A stretch of 64,000 bases of DNA, from contig JADKIW010000001.1 of the NCBI GenBank assembly GCA_016721115.1, positions 4,603,501 to 4,667,500 on the forward strand, read 5' to 3'. The position numbers and the translations under genes were made by a program. Positions 36,201-45,207 of this stretch are shown one piece after another. Source of the DNA: Candidatus Defluviilinea proxima (lineage in GTDB: Bacteria > Chloroflexota > Anaerolineae > Anaerolineales > Villigracilaceae). The notes beneath the pieces were generated by a model, which saw only the letters and a program-made list of their open reading frames with translations, was not told the DNA's origin and searched no databases. The first letter of the stretch is position 1, and each line of letters opens with the position of its first letter.

Positions 36201-36880
36201 CCAGGGTTACCACTGGCGGCAATAATGAACTTATTGACAATATCGGTCACATTTTGGTCGCTGGCATTTTCGCTCAATACGATTGAGCCGCCCAGCCCCT
36301 TGAAGGTATTCGTAAACTGCTGTTTGAGCGCACTACCATATTGATCGGTGGTGTAAATAACACTGGCTTTATCCTGCCCTTGAATCTTCCGAAGATAGGT
36401 GGCTAAATACGCAGCTTCTTCTTCAGCAGAATACATGACGCGGAAGGCATATGGATGCTTTTCGGTCAACTCCGTCACTGTGGGGTTGACACTGACAAAT
36501 GGTATTTTGGCATTGTCGTAGGCGGTTGCCGCAGACAGGGCAGTCTCATTGGTAGAATGACCAATGACGGCAATCACATTGTCTTTTACGATCTTTCCGG
36601 CAACCGTCTGCGCTTTGGCGGGGTCGGCATCATCACCATAAGAGATCAGGTTGACCTTGAAACCCTTGTCTTTCTTGTTGAATTCGTCAACGGCCAGCAA
36701 GGCCCCCGCATAAATGGATTGTGCGTTGGGATCGCCGTTTGTGCTCGCTATCTTATCAACTACGGCAATAGTAACTGTTTGAGTAGATGTCAATTGTGAT
36801 AAAGGGGCACAATTGATCAATAGGCTACCTAGAAATAGAACCAGAACCAAAATAGATATTGTTTTTGAACGTTGATACAT
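33240..36880 (-). CDS. fusion protein: LIVBP-type binding domain - pentameric ligand-gated ion channel - family-1 solute-binding domain (frameshift near 3' end)
   Basis: About 1,210 residues. 1-24: lipoprotein signal with Cys24 in LLINCAP. About 35-405: branched-chain amino acid binding-protein type domain (SIYAGALLAVDEFNKK, VIGHSTNETALSAA). About 430-625: beta-sandwich of pentameric channels with the Pro-loop YEYPFDRQQLVIQF (no Cys pair). About 626-761: four membrane helices; M2 is SERLGVGSTALLTTAFFHL. M4 is followed by about 805 to the end: extracellular solute-binding family 1 domain (LRFGTWRPEDTEPMKALLKTFEQYA). Topology is consistent, since both N- and C-terminus of such channels are outside. 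The frame breaks at an A4 run (33433-33436) and would otherwise stop at 33344; one added base restores DVDGQYPRSSEILRSTLYQL to a stop at 33240, next to the terminator. Ligands and ion selectivity are unknown. Confidence 0.88.
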
Positions 36881-36974
36881 ACATTCCTCATCGGTAGGAG
36901 TTAGGGCACTAGTTTAACACCGTGAGAGGTGCGCCAAGGTGGGTTTACTTTTCAAGTGCCAAACAGATTTGACC

Positions 36975-37772
36975 TTAAGGCGCAGGCCAGGGGATTTTCA
37001 CCGGGTCAGAAAACCCGTGCTTTTCAACGGTGTATAACAGCCCTTCTGATGGGTATGGACAACCCGCTTCGTCCTTGACCGTATAGCTGGTGGAATACTG
37101 ATCGGGATAGGAATCCGTCCACCATAAATAGGCGCCGCCCTGACAGACGAACAACTCCAACAGATAACCACGATCCTTATCCTTGGTCATCTCCATGCGA
37201 TCCCAACTGATCGTGACCTTATTTCCATCACGAACGGCATTTACATTTTTCGGGGGACCATACTGGTTCGCACCGATGGATTGCAAATGGAGCTCGGTCA
37301 GGTTCACCTTTGAAATATCCCCCACCACATCCACCACAGACGGGGCGACCCAACAAAAATAATTCAACTTATCGAATTTGACATACAACCATTTGCTATA
37401 AATAAACCGCCCACGGACGGTACCCGTATCGCCGGGGTATAGGTCGGCGGCATGGAGATATGCAACCGCAGGTCCATAACGACAATGCGCCTGTTTATTG
37501 ACCGTCACAGATGGGAAGGAAAAAGTGGGCGTGGCGGTAATAGTAGGTGTAAAAGTCAGCGTGGGGGTGAGAGTTTCAGTAGGTGTGAAAGTAAGGGTGG
37601 GTGTAAGTGTCTCCGTCGGCGTGGAAGTCAACGTGGGCGTGGGGGTCTCTGTCCACGTATCAGCAGTGGCGGTAAGAACCTTGGCCGTTGCAGTCGCCTG
37701 GGCTTCAGGCGAAAGCAGGTTACAAGAAACTAAAAAAATGACAGTGAGCAAAAGCAGGGAATGTTTTTTCAT
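36975..37772 (-). CDS. lipoprotein with Thr-Pro repeat linker and SH3-like module
   Basis: 265 residues from MKKHSLLLLTVIFLVSCN, a clear lipobox (LVSC). After it come a Thr/Pro-rich low-complexity linker (TPTLTSTPTETLTPT) of about 55 residues, an SH3b-like domain (CRYGPAVAYLHAADLYPGDTGTVRG) and a fibronectin-like tail. This layout is common in Anaerolineae surface lipoproteins. The frame is open upstream to 37841, overlapping the HDAC gene, but the lipoprotein signal fixes the start at 37772. Ligand unknown. Confidence 0.82.
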   Translation of the reverse strand: MKKHSLLLLTVIFLVSCNLLSPEAQATATAKVLTATADTWTETPTPTLTSTPTETLTPTLTFTPTETLTPTLTFTPTITATPTFSFPSVTVNKQAHCRYGPAVAYLHAADLYPGDTGTVRGRFIYSKWLYVKFDKLNYFCWVAPSVVDVVGDISKVNLTELHLQSIGANQYGPPKNVNAVRDGNKVTISWDRMEMTKDKDRGYLLELFVCQGGAYLWWTDSYPDQYSTSYTVKDEAGCPYPSEGLLYTVEKHGFSDPVKIPWPAP

Positions 37773-37815
37773 CTCAACTCCTAAAAATTTACAACTACAA
37801 GACGCAAATAGGGGG

Positions 37816-38838
37816 CTATTGGAACACCGACAAAAATGCAATGATATTACGGCCTAACGCTTCGTTGGCGTACCCACCCTCCATCACAATGACTGTAGGA
37901 AGGTTAAGCGAAGCGATGCGTTTTCCGATCTCGTGAATACCATCAGTGGACACTTTGATCGTACCAAGTGGATCGTCGGCGTAAATATCCATCCCAGCAG
38001 AGACCACCAAATAAGCAGGTTTATAGCCTTGTATCAAATTAATGGCTTGATCGAGCGTCTGCAAATATTCTGTGTCGGTTGTTCCCGCAGGCAACGGAAA
38101 GTTATGATGAAACCCAAAGCCTCTACCTCTTCCGCGCTCATCGGCATATCCAATGAAACTTGGATATTCAAAATCAGGGTCGGCATGGATCGAAACGGTG
38201 AACACATCATCGCGCGGATAGAAAATATCCTGCGTACCATTACCGGCGTGATAATCAACATCTAATACGGCAACGTGCCCTTTTGAAGAAAGCAGGTTCG
38301 CGGCTACAGCGGCGTTATTGATGAAACAATACCCGCCTGCATAATCTTTACCCGCATGATGCCCCGGCGGACGGCACAATGCGAACGTGGCGCGTTCTCC
38401 TTGTATCACAGCCTGCGCCGCACTCAATGCGCAATTCGCAGAAGCGAGCGCGGCCTGATACGTCCCTTCCACGATGCAGGCGCTTAAGTCCATCATGTAA
38501 TAACCTGCGCGCCCCAATAATGACTTTGGTTTCTGTGGTTCCCTTCGTAACGCAAAAGTAGCAGGCAACAGCGTAGACGAATCCCGGGGTTCAGTAGCCA
38601 ACCACTCGGTCCAGGCAGAGGCGAGAAAATCAAGATACTCCTTATCGTGCACAGCGAGGATCGGGTCGAGTCCAAAATCAGATGGTTCACAAAAATCGGC
38701 CCATTGCTCATCGCGCAAGGCTTTGAGGATTTGGTCCATGCGATCTGGGTTTTCGAGGTACGGCACGCGCAGTCCCCCATCGAACACTTCAAAGGGAGGG
38801 TAGTGTTTGCGATGTGTTTCTGAATAAAAAACTTTCAT
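37816..38838 (-). CDS. histone deacetylase-family amidohydrolase
   Basis: 340 residues of the arginase/deacetylase fold: RPPGHHAGKDYAGGYCFINNAAVAA contains the tandem active-site His pair, DVDYHAGNGTQDIFY the zinc ligands Asp-x-His, and SAGMDIYADDPLG the third Asp. Bacterial members deacetylate polyamines (acetylpolyamine amidohydrolase), acetyl-CoA synthetase (AcuC) or other acetylated amines; the FHH..LPAGTTDTEYL segment is closest to the polyamine/AcuC-like branch. Substrate undetermined. It is divergent from the nitroreductase gene. Confidence 0.9.
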   Translation of the reverse strand: MKVFYSETHRKHYPPFEVFDGGLRVPYLENPDRMDQILKALRDEQWADFCEPSDFGLDPILAVHDKEYLDFLASAWTEWLATEPRDSSTLLPATFALRREPQKPKSLLGRAGYYMMDLSACIVEGTYQAALASANCALSAAQAVIQGERATFALCRPPGHHAGKDYAGGYCFINNAAVAANLLSSKGHVAVLDVDYHAGNGTQDIFYPRDDVFTVSIHADPDFEYPSFIGYADERGRGRGFGFHHNFPLPAGTTDTEYLQTLDQAINLIQGYKPAYLVVSAGMDIYADDPLGTIKVSTDGIHEIGKRIASLNLPTVIVMEGGYANEALGRNIIAFLSVFQ

Positions 38839-38867
38839 TGAGCCTCCGTAAGATGTTGCTCTATAAT
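38838..38867 (+). promoter_or_regulatory. candidate promoter of the nitroreductase gene
   Basis: TTGAGC (38838-38843), 18-nt spacer, TATAAT (38862-38867); a second TATAAT is at 38876-38881. The -35 overlaps the start of the divergent HDAC gene. Confidence 0.5.
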
Positions 38868-38911
38868 TGTATCAATATAATGCTTGCGAAGCGGGCATGA
38901 ACGGAGAAACC

Positions 38912-39472
38912 ATGGAACTCTTTGAAACTATTCACAACCGGCAATCACTGGGAAAAGTAAAACCCGATCCATTGCCACGCGAAACAATTGAAAAACTTTT
39001 AAGCGCGGCTGTGCAGGCCCCCAATCATTACAGAGTGAGGCCGTGGCGCTTCGTTGTTTTGACAGGTACTGGGCGTGAGAAACTTGGAGATGTAATGGCC
39101 GCCTCTCAAGCGAATCGTAAGCCTGATCTGCCACAAGAGGCCTTCGACAAAACTCGAGCCATGCCGCTCCGCGCACCCGTGGTGATCGCAGTCGGCGCAG
39201 ATAAACCTGCTGAAGAAAAAGTTTTAGAGATCGAAAACGTCAGTGCCGTGGCGGCCGCCTGCCAGAACATTTTACTTGCCGCTCATGCATTGGGGCTTGG
39301 CGCACAATGGCGCACAGGGGAATGGGCACGCGATGGGAAGGTAAAAGAATTTCTGGGTTTTTCAGCAGACCAACATATCGTTGGCTTTATTTATGTTGGG
39401 CAACCTGAATTTCAACTTGAACCACATCAAAGGCCATCATTCGAAGACAGGACAGTTTGGATCAGTGAGTAG
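38912..39472 (+). CDS. nitroreductase-family FMN oxidoreductase
   Basis: 186 residues from MELFETIHNRQSLGKVKPDPLP; AAVQAPNHYRVRPWRFVVLTG is the FMN-contact region and ACQNILLAAHALGLGAQWRTGEW the second conserved helix/strand. This is the YdjA-like short nitroreductase group, NAD(P)H-dependent; physiological substrate unknown. GGAGA is placed five bases before the ATG at 38912, which is therefore preferred over in-frame upstream ATGs. Confidence 0.9.
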   Translation: MELFETIHNRQSLGKVKPDPLPRETIEKLLSAAVQAPNHYRVRPWRFVVLTGTGREKLGDVMAASQANRKPDLPQEAFDKTRAMPLRAPVVIAVGADKPAEEKVLEIENVSAVAAACQNILLAAHALGLGAQWRTGEWARDGKVKEFLGFSADQHIVGFIYVGQPEFQLEPHQRPSFEDRTVWISE

Positions 39473-39476
39473 AAAC

Positions 39477-39509
39477 AAGAGCGATGACTCAACATCATCG
39501 CTCTTTTAT
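39477..39509 (+). terminator. terminator of the nitroreductase gene
   Basis: 11-bp stem AAGAGCGATGA (39477-39487) with TCATCGCTCTT (39495-39505), followed by TTATT. Confidence 0.82.
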
Positions 39510-39554
39510 TTAAAGTCACATCGAACCAATTCACGACTTCTCTTTTTGCTTGCG

Positions 39555-40694
39555 CTACTTGATCTTTTCCAAGGCTTCTTTTGCCAATGCATGCAACTCT
39601 CTATCGCCACGTTGAGACGCAATCTCTTGTAGTGCAGGCATAGTACGCTTATCTTTCAGTTCTGCCATTGCGGCGATCACATGCCTCTTGACCTCGCGCT
39701 CTGGGTCTTTCAACATCTCAAGCAGAACCAACACAACTCGTGGCTCGACGATCTTCGGAAGCACATCCACGGTATGAATGCGAATCCACATCTCTGGATG
39801 ATCCAACGCTTCGACCAAAATCTCGAAGCTGGCTACGCCAAAATTAACCAATGCCTCCGCTGCGACCTTTCCTACGTCATGATGCAGGTCATATAACGCC
39901 ATACCCAAAGGTTCAATAGCACGCGGATCTTTCAACCGACCAAGCAATATCGCCGCAAATTTGCGGACTGTGCCTTCCTTGTCCTTCAATGCTTCGATCA
40001 ACGATTCGACTGCGGCGTCTCCCATCTTTTCGATAGCGCTTAGCAAGTCACCTGCGGCAACTTCGCGTTCATACCACCAATAGGAATCATGCAACGCTTC
40101 CATAAGGTATTGCATGGCGGCGGGGTGTCCCGTATTCCCAAGTGCTTTCGCCGCCGCCTGACGGACTTCGATCTTCGGGTCATCAAGCAAGATATTCGTA
40201 ATGTCATCGAACGTAGATGGGTCTTTGAAGAAGCCAAGTCCCAGACACGCTCCGATACGGACTTCATCTTCTGCGGCTTTCAATGCGTTCAACAATGGGT
40301 CAAGCGCCTGCTTCTCACCAATTCTCCCCAAAGCAATCGCGGCACGTGCGCGGACGGTATAGTATTCGCCGTTCATCGCGTCCAACAATGCGGGGACGGC
40401 AGTCTTGTCCCTGCGAACGCCCAACACGTCAGCGATCCGCGCGCGAATGATGGGATGCGCCGTGGAAAATACTTTGATCAACAAAGGATAGGCCGAAGGG
40501 ATTCGGGCGAGAATCTGCTGATAGACCGGGAGCAGGCTTTGGTCACGAGTTTGAAGCGCTTCGATCAGAACAGGAGCGGCGTCGGCATCGAGTCGAATCA
40601 ATTCCTGTGCGACCTGATCGCGTGTGGTCATGTCCGCGAGTTGCGTAAGGAGGCGTTTTGCCTCGGCTTGTTTACCGCCAGTGATCCAGTTCAT
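39555..40694 (-). CDS. HEAT-repeat protein
   Basis: 379 residues made of about ten HEAT/PBS-lyase-like repeats, e.g. KTAVPALLDAMNGEYYTVRARAAIALGRIGE and PKIEVRQAAAKALGNTG. No enzymatic motif, signal peptide or membrane segment; probably a cytoplasmic scaffold. Some relatives are phycobilin lyase-like, but nothing here supports such a role. It is a single gene between the nitroreductase terminator and the pdh promoter. Confidence 0.88.
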   Translation of the reverse strand: MNWITGGKQAEAKRLLTQLADMTTRDQVAQELIRLDADAAPVLIEALQTRDQSLLPVYQQILARIPSAYPLLIKVFSTAHPIIRARIADVLGVRRDKTAVPALLDAMNGEYYTVRARAAIALGRIGEKQALDPLLNALKAAEDEVRIGACLGLGFFKDPSTFDDITNILLDDPKIEVRQAAAKALGNTGHPAAMQYLMEALHDSYWWYEREVAAGDLLSAIEKMGDAAVESLIEALKDKEGTVRKFAAILLGRLKDPRAIEPLGMALYDLHHDVGKVAAEALVNFGVASFEILVEALDHPEMWIRIHTVDVLPKIVEPRVVLVLLEMLKDPEREVKRHVIAAMAELKDKRTMPALQEIASQRGDRELHALAKEALEKIK

Positions 40695-40755
40695 ATATTA
40701 CTTATTGTACTGTTAAAAATGATAGGCTTTAATGGAAATTCAGACGCAAAATCTC

Positions 40756-40764
40756 TGATATAAT
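40756..40764 (+). promoter_or_regulatory. extended -10 promoter of the pdh operon
   Basis: TGA-TATAAT, an extended -10 with a weak -35; a leader of about 80 nt precedes pdhA. Confidence 0.6.
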
Positions 40765-40787
40765 TTCGAACTTGGAGAGAGGAAAGC

Positions 40788-40811
40788 ACACCGCCGGGGC
40801 TTCCCCGGTGT
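40788..40811 (+). promoter_or_regulatory. hairpin in the pdh leader
   Basis: ACACC-gcc-GGGG-ctt-CCCC-GGTGT, a 9-bp stem with a 3-nt bulge, followed by TTATTTT. It sits between promoter and pdhA and could attenuate or stabilise the message. Confidence 0.45.
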
Positions 40812-40853
40812 TATTTTGCCTGTATCCCGCAATTATTTTATTTGGAGCAACCA

Positions 40854-41813
40854 ATGAAGAAAGAACAACTACTTGATTTGTATTACCAGATGGTATTGAT
40901 CCGCCGCGTGGAAGAACGAGGCGCTGAGTTGTACCAGGCTGGCAAGATCGGCGGCTTCATGCACCTGTATATTGGGCAGGAAGCTGTTTCAACCGGTTTG
41001 ATCGCGGCTCGCGAAGACCGTGATCGTGTGATCACCGCGTATCGCGATCATGGCGTCGCCATCAACTGTGGCATCTCTGCTGATTCAGTGATGGCCGAAT
41101 TGCTCGGCAAAGCGACAGGTATGTCGAAGGGCAAGGGCGGTTCGATGCACATGGCTGATACGACCAAAAACATGTGGGGCGGACACGCCATCGTAGGTGG
41201 ACACCTCCCCATCGCTTCAGGTTTCGCGCTTGGTGATCAGTATGCCAAGAATGATAACGTCACGATCTGTATGTTCGGTGATGGCGCGACCAACATTGGA
41301 TATTTTCATGAAGCGTTGAATTTAGCCAAGACCTGGGGATTGCGCGTGTTGTGGGTTTGTGAAAACAACCAGTACGGCATGGGCACCGCAGTGGAACGCG
41401 CTTCGGCTGTGACCGAGATCCGCCAAAAAGCTGAAGGCTATGGCATGAAGAACAGCCAGGTGGACGGCATGGATGTGGTGAAAGTGTACGAAGCTTCTAA
41501 GGAAGCGATCGAATATGTCCGCAAAGAAGGCCAGCCGTATTTACTTGAAATTGACACATACCGTTTCCGTGGTCACTCAATGGGCGACCCCGAACGTTAT
41601 CGCAAAGCAGAAGAAGTAAAGCAGTGGCAGGAGAATGATCCCATCGGTATTTTCAACAAGTACCTTTTGGATAAGAAGGTCGCCACCACCAAAGTGCTGG
41701 ATGAGATCGAAGCGCGCGTGGAAGAAGAAGTTGTGAAGGCTGTTGAATTCGCCGAAACATCGCCCGAACCCGCGCCAGAAGAATTGTTCACGGATATTTT
41801 TGTAGAGAATTAA
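40854..41813 (+). CDS. pdhA: pyruvate dehydrogenase E1 component, alpha subunit
   Basis: Thiamin-diphosphate-dependent decarboxylation of pyruvate (or a branched 2-oxoacid). The 319 residues show GGSMHMAD, the ThDP motif GDGATNIGYFHEALNLAKTWGLRVLWVCENN and the phosphorylation-loop equivalent YRFRGHSMGDPERYR. GGAG lies 6 nt before the ATG at 40854; an in-frame TTG at 40842 is less likely. It forms an operon with E1 beta and E2; no E3 is in the window. Confidence 0.93.
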   Translation: MKKEQLLDLYYQMVLIRRVEERGAELYQAGKIGGFMHLYIGQEAVSTGLIAAREDRDRVITAYRDHGVAINCGISADSVMAELLGKATGMSKGKGGSMHMADTTKNMWGGHAIVGGHLPIASGFALGDQYAKNDNVTICMFGDGATNIGYFHEALNLAKTWGLRVLWVCENNQYGMGTAVERASAVTEIRQKAEGYGMKNSQVDGMDVVKVYEASKEAIEYVRKEGQPYLLEIDTYRFRGHSMGDPERYRKAEEVKQWQENDPIGIFNKYLLDKKVATTKVLDEIEARVEEEVVKAVEFAETSPEPAPEELFTDIFVEN

Positions 41814-41822
41814 AAAGGGAAT

Positions 41823-41872
41823 AGAGAATAGAGAGTGGAAACGAGTTTCCATTCATCTAATCACTATTCTCT
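41823..41872. repeat. palindrome between pdhA and pdhB
   Basis: AGAGAATAG (41823-41831) and CTATTCTCT (41864-41872) flank GGAAAC-ga-GTTTCC, making an imperfect hairpin that fills the 73-nt gap. Confidence 0.65.
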
Positions 41873-41886
41873 CCCAAGAGGTACAC

Positions 41887-42861
41887 ATGGCTAAAATCAC
41901 AATCCGCGAGGCGATCTCGCAAGCTCTTATGGAAGAAATGGACCGCGACCCCGCTGTCTTTATCATGGGTGAAGAAGTCGGCGTTTGGGGCGGTACCTAT
42001 GCCGTGACCAAAGGCTTCTTCGATAAATACGGCGCAGACCGCGTCAAAGACACTCCCATCGCAGAAAACGCCATCATCGGCGGCGCCATCGGCGCGGCGA
42101 TGGTCGGTCAACGCCCCATCGCAGAACTCATGACCATCAACTTTGGTTTCTCGGCAATGGATTACATCGTCAACCAGGCACCGAAACTACACTACATGTT
42201 CGGCGGACAGTTCAAAGTACCGCTGGTCATTCGTGCGGTCGGTGGCGGTGGACGTCAACTTGGCGCCACACACTCACAGACTCCCGATGCCATCTTCGCC
42301 CACTTCCCCGGCTTGAAAGTGGTCAGCCCCGGAACGCCAGAAGATGCCAAAGGATTGCTCAAATCAGCTATTCGGTCAGATGACCCGGTGCTCTTCCTCG
42401 AACACGCCACCATGTACCAAGTCCGCGGCGAAGTTCCCGAAGGTGAATATACCATCCCCATCGGGAAATCCAAGGTACAACGCGAAGGCAGTGACGTCAC
42501 CATCGTCACCTACTGCAAAGGTCTCGAACTTTCCATGAAAGCCGCAGACGAACTTGCTAGCCAGGGCATCAACGTGGAAGTCGTTGACCTGCGCACACTG
42601 CGCCCGCTTGATATGGAACCCATCATCGAGTCCTTCAAGAAAACAAACCGCGCCGTTGTCGTCGAAGAAGGCTGGAAGTCCTATGGTGTTGGCTCCGAGA
42701 TCGTCAGCCGCATCTACGAAGAAGCCTTCGATTACGTCGATGCCCCCATCATCCGCGTTGCACAAAAAGAAGTACCGCTCCCCTACAACCGCACACTCGA
42801 ACAAGCCGCGCTCCCGCAGGTGGCTGATATCGTCGGCGCGGTAAAGGAGGTTTTGAAATAA
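41887..42861 (+). CDS. pdhB: pyruvate dehydrogenase E1 component, beta subunit
   Basis: 324 residues: MAKITIREAISQALMEEMDRDPAVFIMGEEVG and KYGADRVKDTPIAENAIIGGAIGAAMVGQRPI are standard for the ThDP-binding beta chain; GGGRQLGATHSQ and the C-terminal transketolase domain VVDLRTLRPLDMEPI follow. It heterotetramerises with PdhA. The stop overlaps the E2 start (TAATG), indicating coupling. Branched-chain 2-oxoacid use cannot be excluded. Confidence 0.94.
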   Translation: MAKITIREAISQALMEEMDRDPAVFIMGEEVGVWGGTYAVTKGFFDKYGADRVKDTPIAENAIIGGAIGAAMVGQRPIAELMTINFGFSAMDYIVNQAPKLHYMFGGQFKVPLVIRAVGGGGRQLGATHSQTPDAIFAHFPGLKVVSPGTPEDAKGLLKSAIRSDDPVLFLEHATMYQVRGEVPEGEYTIPIGKSKVQREGSDVTIVTYCKGLELSMKAADELASQGINVEVVDLRTLRPLDMEPIIESFKKTNRAVVVEEGWKSYGVGSEIVSRIYEEAFDYVDAPIIRVAQKEVPLPYNRTLEQAALPQVADIVGAVKEVLK

Positions 42862-44080
42862 TGGCCGAAATTATCAACATGCCCAAACTCGGCTTCGATA
42901 TGGCGGAAGGTCTTCTCGTCCGCTGGGTGAAGCAAGTTGGCGAAAACATCAACAAAGGCGATATCCTCGCCGAGATCGAAACCGACAAAGCCACCGTCGA
43001 AGTGGAATCCCACGCGAGCGGTGTTGTCTTGCAACTCATCGTGGATCAAGGCACGATGGTCCCCGTCAACGCGCCTATTGCTGTAGTTGGCGCGGCTGGT
43101 GAAAAAGTAGACGTGCCCACCACGACTGCTCCTCAAAAAGCAGAAGCCAAAACGGAAGCAACGCCTCAAGCTGCCCCAACGTCTGCTGCTCCTGCTCAAC
43201 AAACCTCTGCCCCGCTGACAACTGGTCCTGTCAAAGCCAGCCCGCTTGCAAAGAAGATCGCGAAAGACAAAAACGTCAATCTCGCTAACGTGGCACCGGC
43301 CCCGGCGGACGGGTTGTCCGCAAAGATGTGGAAGCCGCTCTTTCCAGCGGAACATCGTCCGCACCCGCTTCGATACAACCCGTTATCGTTTCTCACGAGG
43401 ACAAGGTCGTCGCTACTACCAAACTCCGCCAAGCCATCGGCAGACGCCTGGTTGAATCCAAGACAACCATCCCGCACTTCTATGTGACCAACGAATACAA
43501 AATGGACGCGTTAATGGATATGCGCAAGCAAGCCAACGCATATCTACCCGACAACGAAAAGCTCTCCGTCAACGACTTCATTCTCAAAGCTGTTGCGCTG
43601 ACCCTCCGTCAATACCCCAATCTCAACGCCACCATCAAAGGTACTGAGATCATCCAATTCGGACACGTCAATGTTGGTGTAGCAGTCACCGTCCCCGGCG
43701 GCTTGATGACCGTTGTCGTCAAAGACACCGATCAAAAGACCATGCGCCAGATCTCTGCCGAAGTCAAAGCCATGGCTGGCCGCGCCCGCGATGGCAAGGT
43801 TAAGCCTGAGGATGTAGATGGTTCCACCTTCTCCACATCCAATCTCGGCATGTACGGCGTGGACGAATTCATCGCCATCGTCAACCCGCCCGAAGCCGCA
43901 ATACTCGCCATCGCCGCCGCAAAGGAAGTCCCTGTTGTGGAAGGCGGTCAGATCACAACAGGCTGGCGCATGAAAGCCACCATCTCCGTCGACCACCGCA
44001 TCAGCGATGGCGCCGAAGCCGCCCAATTCATGCAAGCACTGGGAAAACTTCTGGAAAATCCAGTTGCGATGCTGGTGTAA
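42861..44080 (+). CDS. pdhC: dihydrolipoamide acyltransferase E2 (frameshift near 43292)
   Basis: About 406 residues when repaired. Order: lipoyl domain 1-80 (lipoyl Lys in IETDKATVEVES), Ala/Pro linker, E1/E3-binding domain (ASPLAKKIAKDKNVNLANV then GTGPGGRVVRKDVEAAL), catalytic domain with VDHRISDGA near the end (His and Asp of the HxxxDG motif). The binding domain is split between two frames at a GG run (43292-43293): one added G restores continuity, so a homopolymer error or a recent lesion is likely. Unrepaired, the first frame ends in nonsense at 43487 and the catalytic domain starts at 43328. A terminator follows. Confidence 0.88.
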
Positions 44081-44084
44081 AAGT

Positions 44085-44121
44085 AAAAGCTCCGAGTTCT
44101 TGAAGAACTCGGAGCTTTTTT
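44085..44121. terminator. terminator between pdhC and the surface-protein cluster
   Basis: Stem AAAGCTCCGAGTTCTT / AAGAACTCGGAGCTTT with T6 after it; the A-rich left flank also suits the minus-strand gene ending at 44137. Core sequence resembles the terminator at 4637-4673. Confidence 0.9.
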
Positions 44122-44136
44122 GATCCAAGTTTACCG

Positions 44137-45207
44137 CTATGGTGCGGCGATCACCAACTCCGTGGTCATCCCCACATCATCCAACGAAGTGTACCAGTAG
44201 TCGGTCGTCAGACCTTCTGTCGGGATCCCCAGGATCTCGTTGAAACTGCTCAAGTACTTCGTTCTCTCACTCGTGAACACCTTCACTCCATTCGTGCTCA
44301 CCACTCGCACTGGTCCTCCGTTGATCCCATACCGCGGGAACACTCTCTGCCCAGGTAGGATCGAGTACGGTGTCGTGTTCTTCTTCACGCCTCCGATATA
44401 CACATCCACTTCCGCTGTCTCCGTCTCACTTGGGTTCCCGATCACCAAGTACGTGATCATGCTGGCATCATCCAAGGAGGTGAACCAGAGTTCGGTCGAG
44501 GTTTGAGCTATCGGGTATCCCAACACTTCATTGAAACTGTTCCCATACTTCGTTCTCTCGCTCGTGAACACCTTCACTCCGTTCGTGCTCACCACTCGTA
44601 CCGGTCCTCCGTTGATCCCATACCGCGGGAACACTCTCTGCCCAGGTAGGATCGAGTACGGTGTCGTGTTCTTCTTCACGCCTCCGATGTATACATCCAC
44701 TTCCGCTGTCTCTGTCTCGCTCGGGTTCCCGATCACCAAGTACGTGATCATTCCCGCATCGTCATAGCTCGTGAACCAGAACTCTGTGTCCAGTTGGGTC
44801 GAGGGGAACCCCATCACTTCATTGAAGCTGTTCCCATACTTCGTTCTCTCACTCGTGAACACACTCACTCCGTTCGTGCTCACCACTCGTACCGGTCCGC
44901 CGTTGATCCCATAGCGCGGGTACACTCGCTGCCCGGGCGGGATCGAGTACGGTGTTGTGTTCTTCTTCACGCCTCCTATATACACATCCACTAACGCTGT
45001 CTCTGTCTCACTCGGGTTCCCGATCACCAGGTACGTGACCATCCCCGCATCGTCCAATGAGGTGAACCAGTATTCGGTCGTCAGTTGATCCGCGGGGAAT
45101 CCTACGATCGAGTTGAAGCTGCTCCCGTAGATCGCCCGCTGGCTCGTGAACATGTTCACCCCGTTCGTGCTTCTCACTCGTACTGGTCCGCCGTTGATCC
45201 CGTACCG
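44137..45207 (-). repeat. constant C-terminal block, copy A
   Basis: 1,071 bp: three full 97-codon units ([15 protein letters not shown]...SFNE..G.P...[44 protein letters not shown]) and a 65-codon last unit ending [10 protein letters not shown]. Nearly identical to copies at 48250, 52994, 57406 and 61475. Confidence 0.95.
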
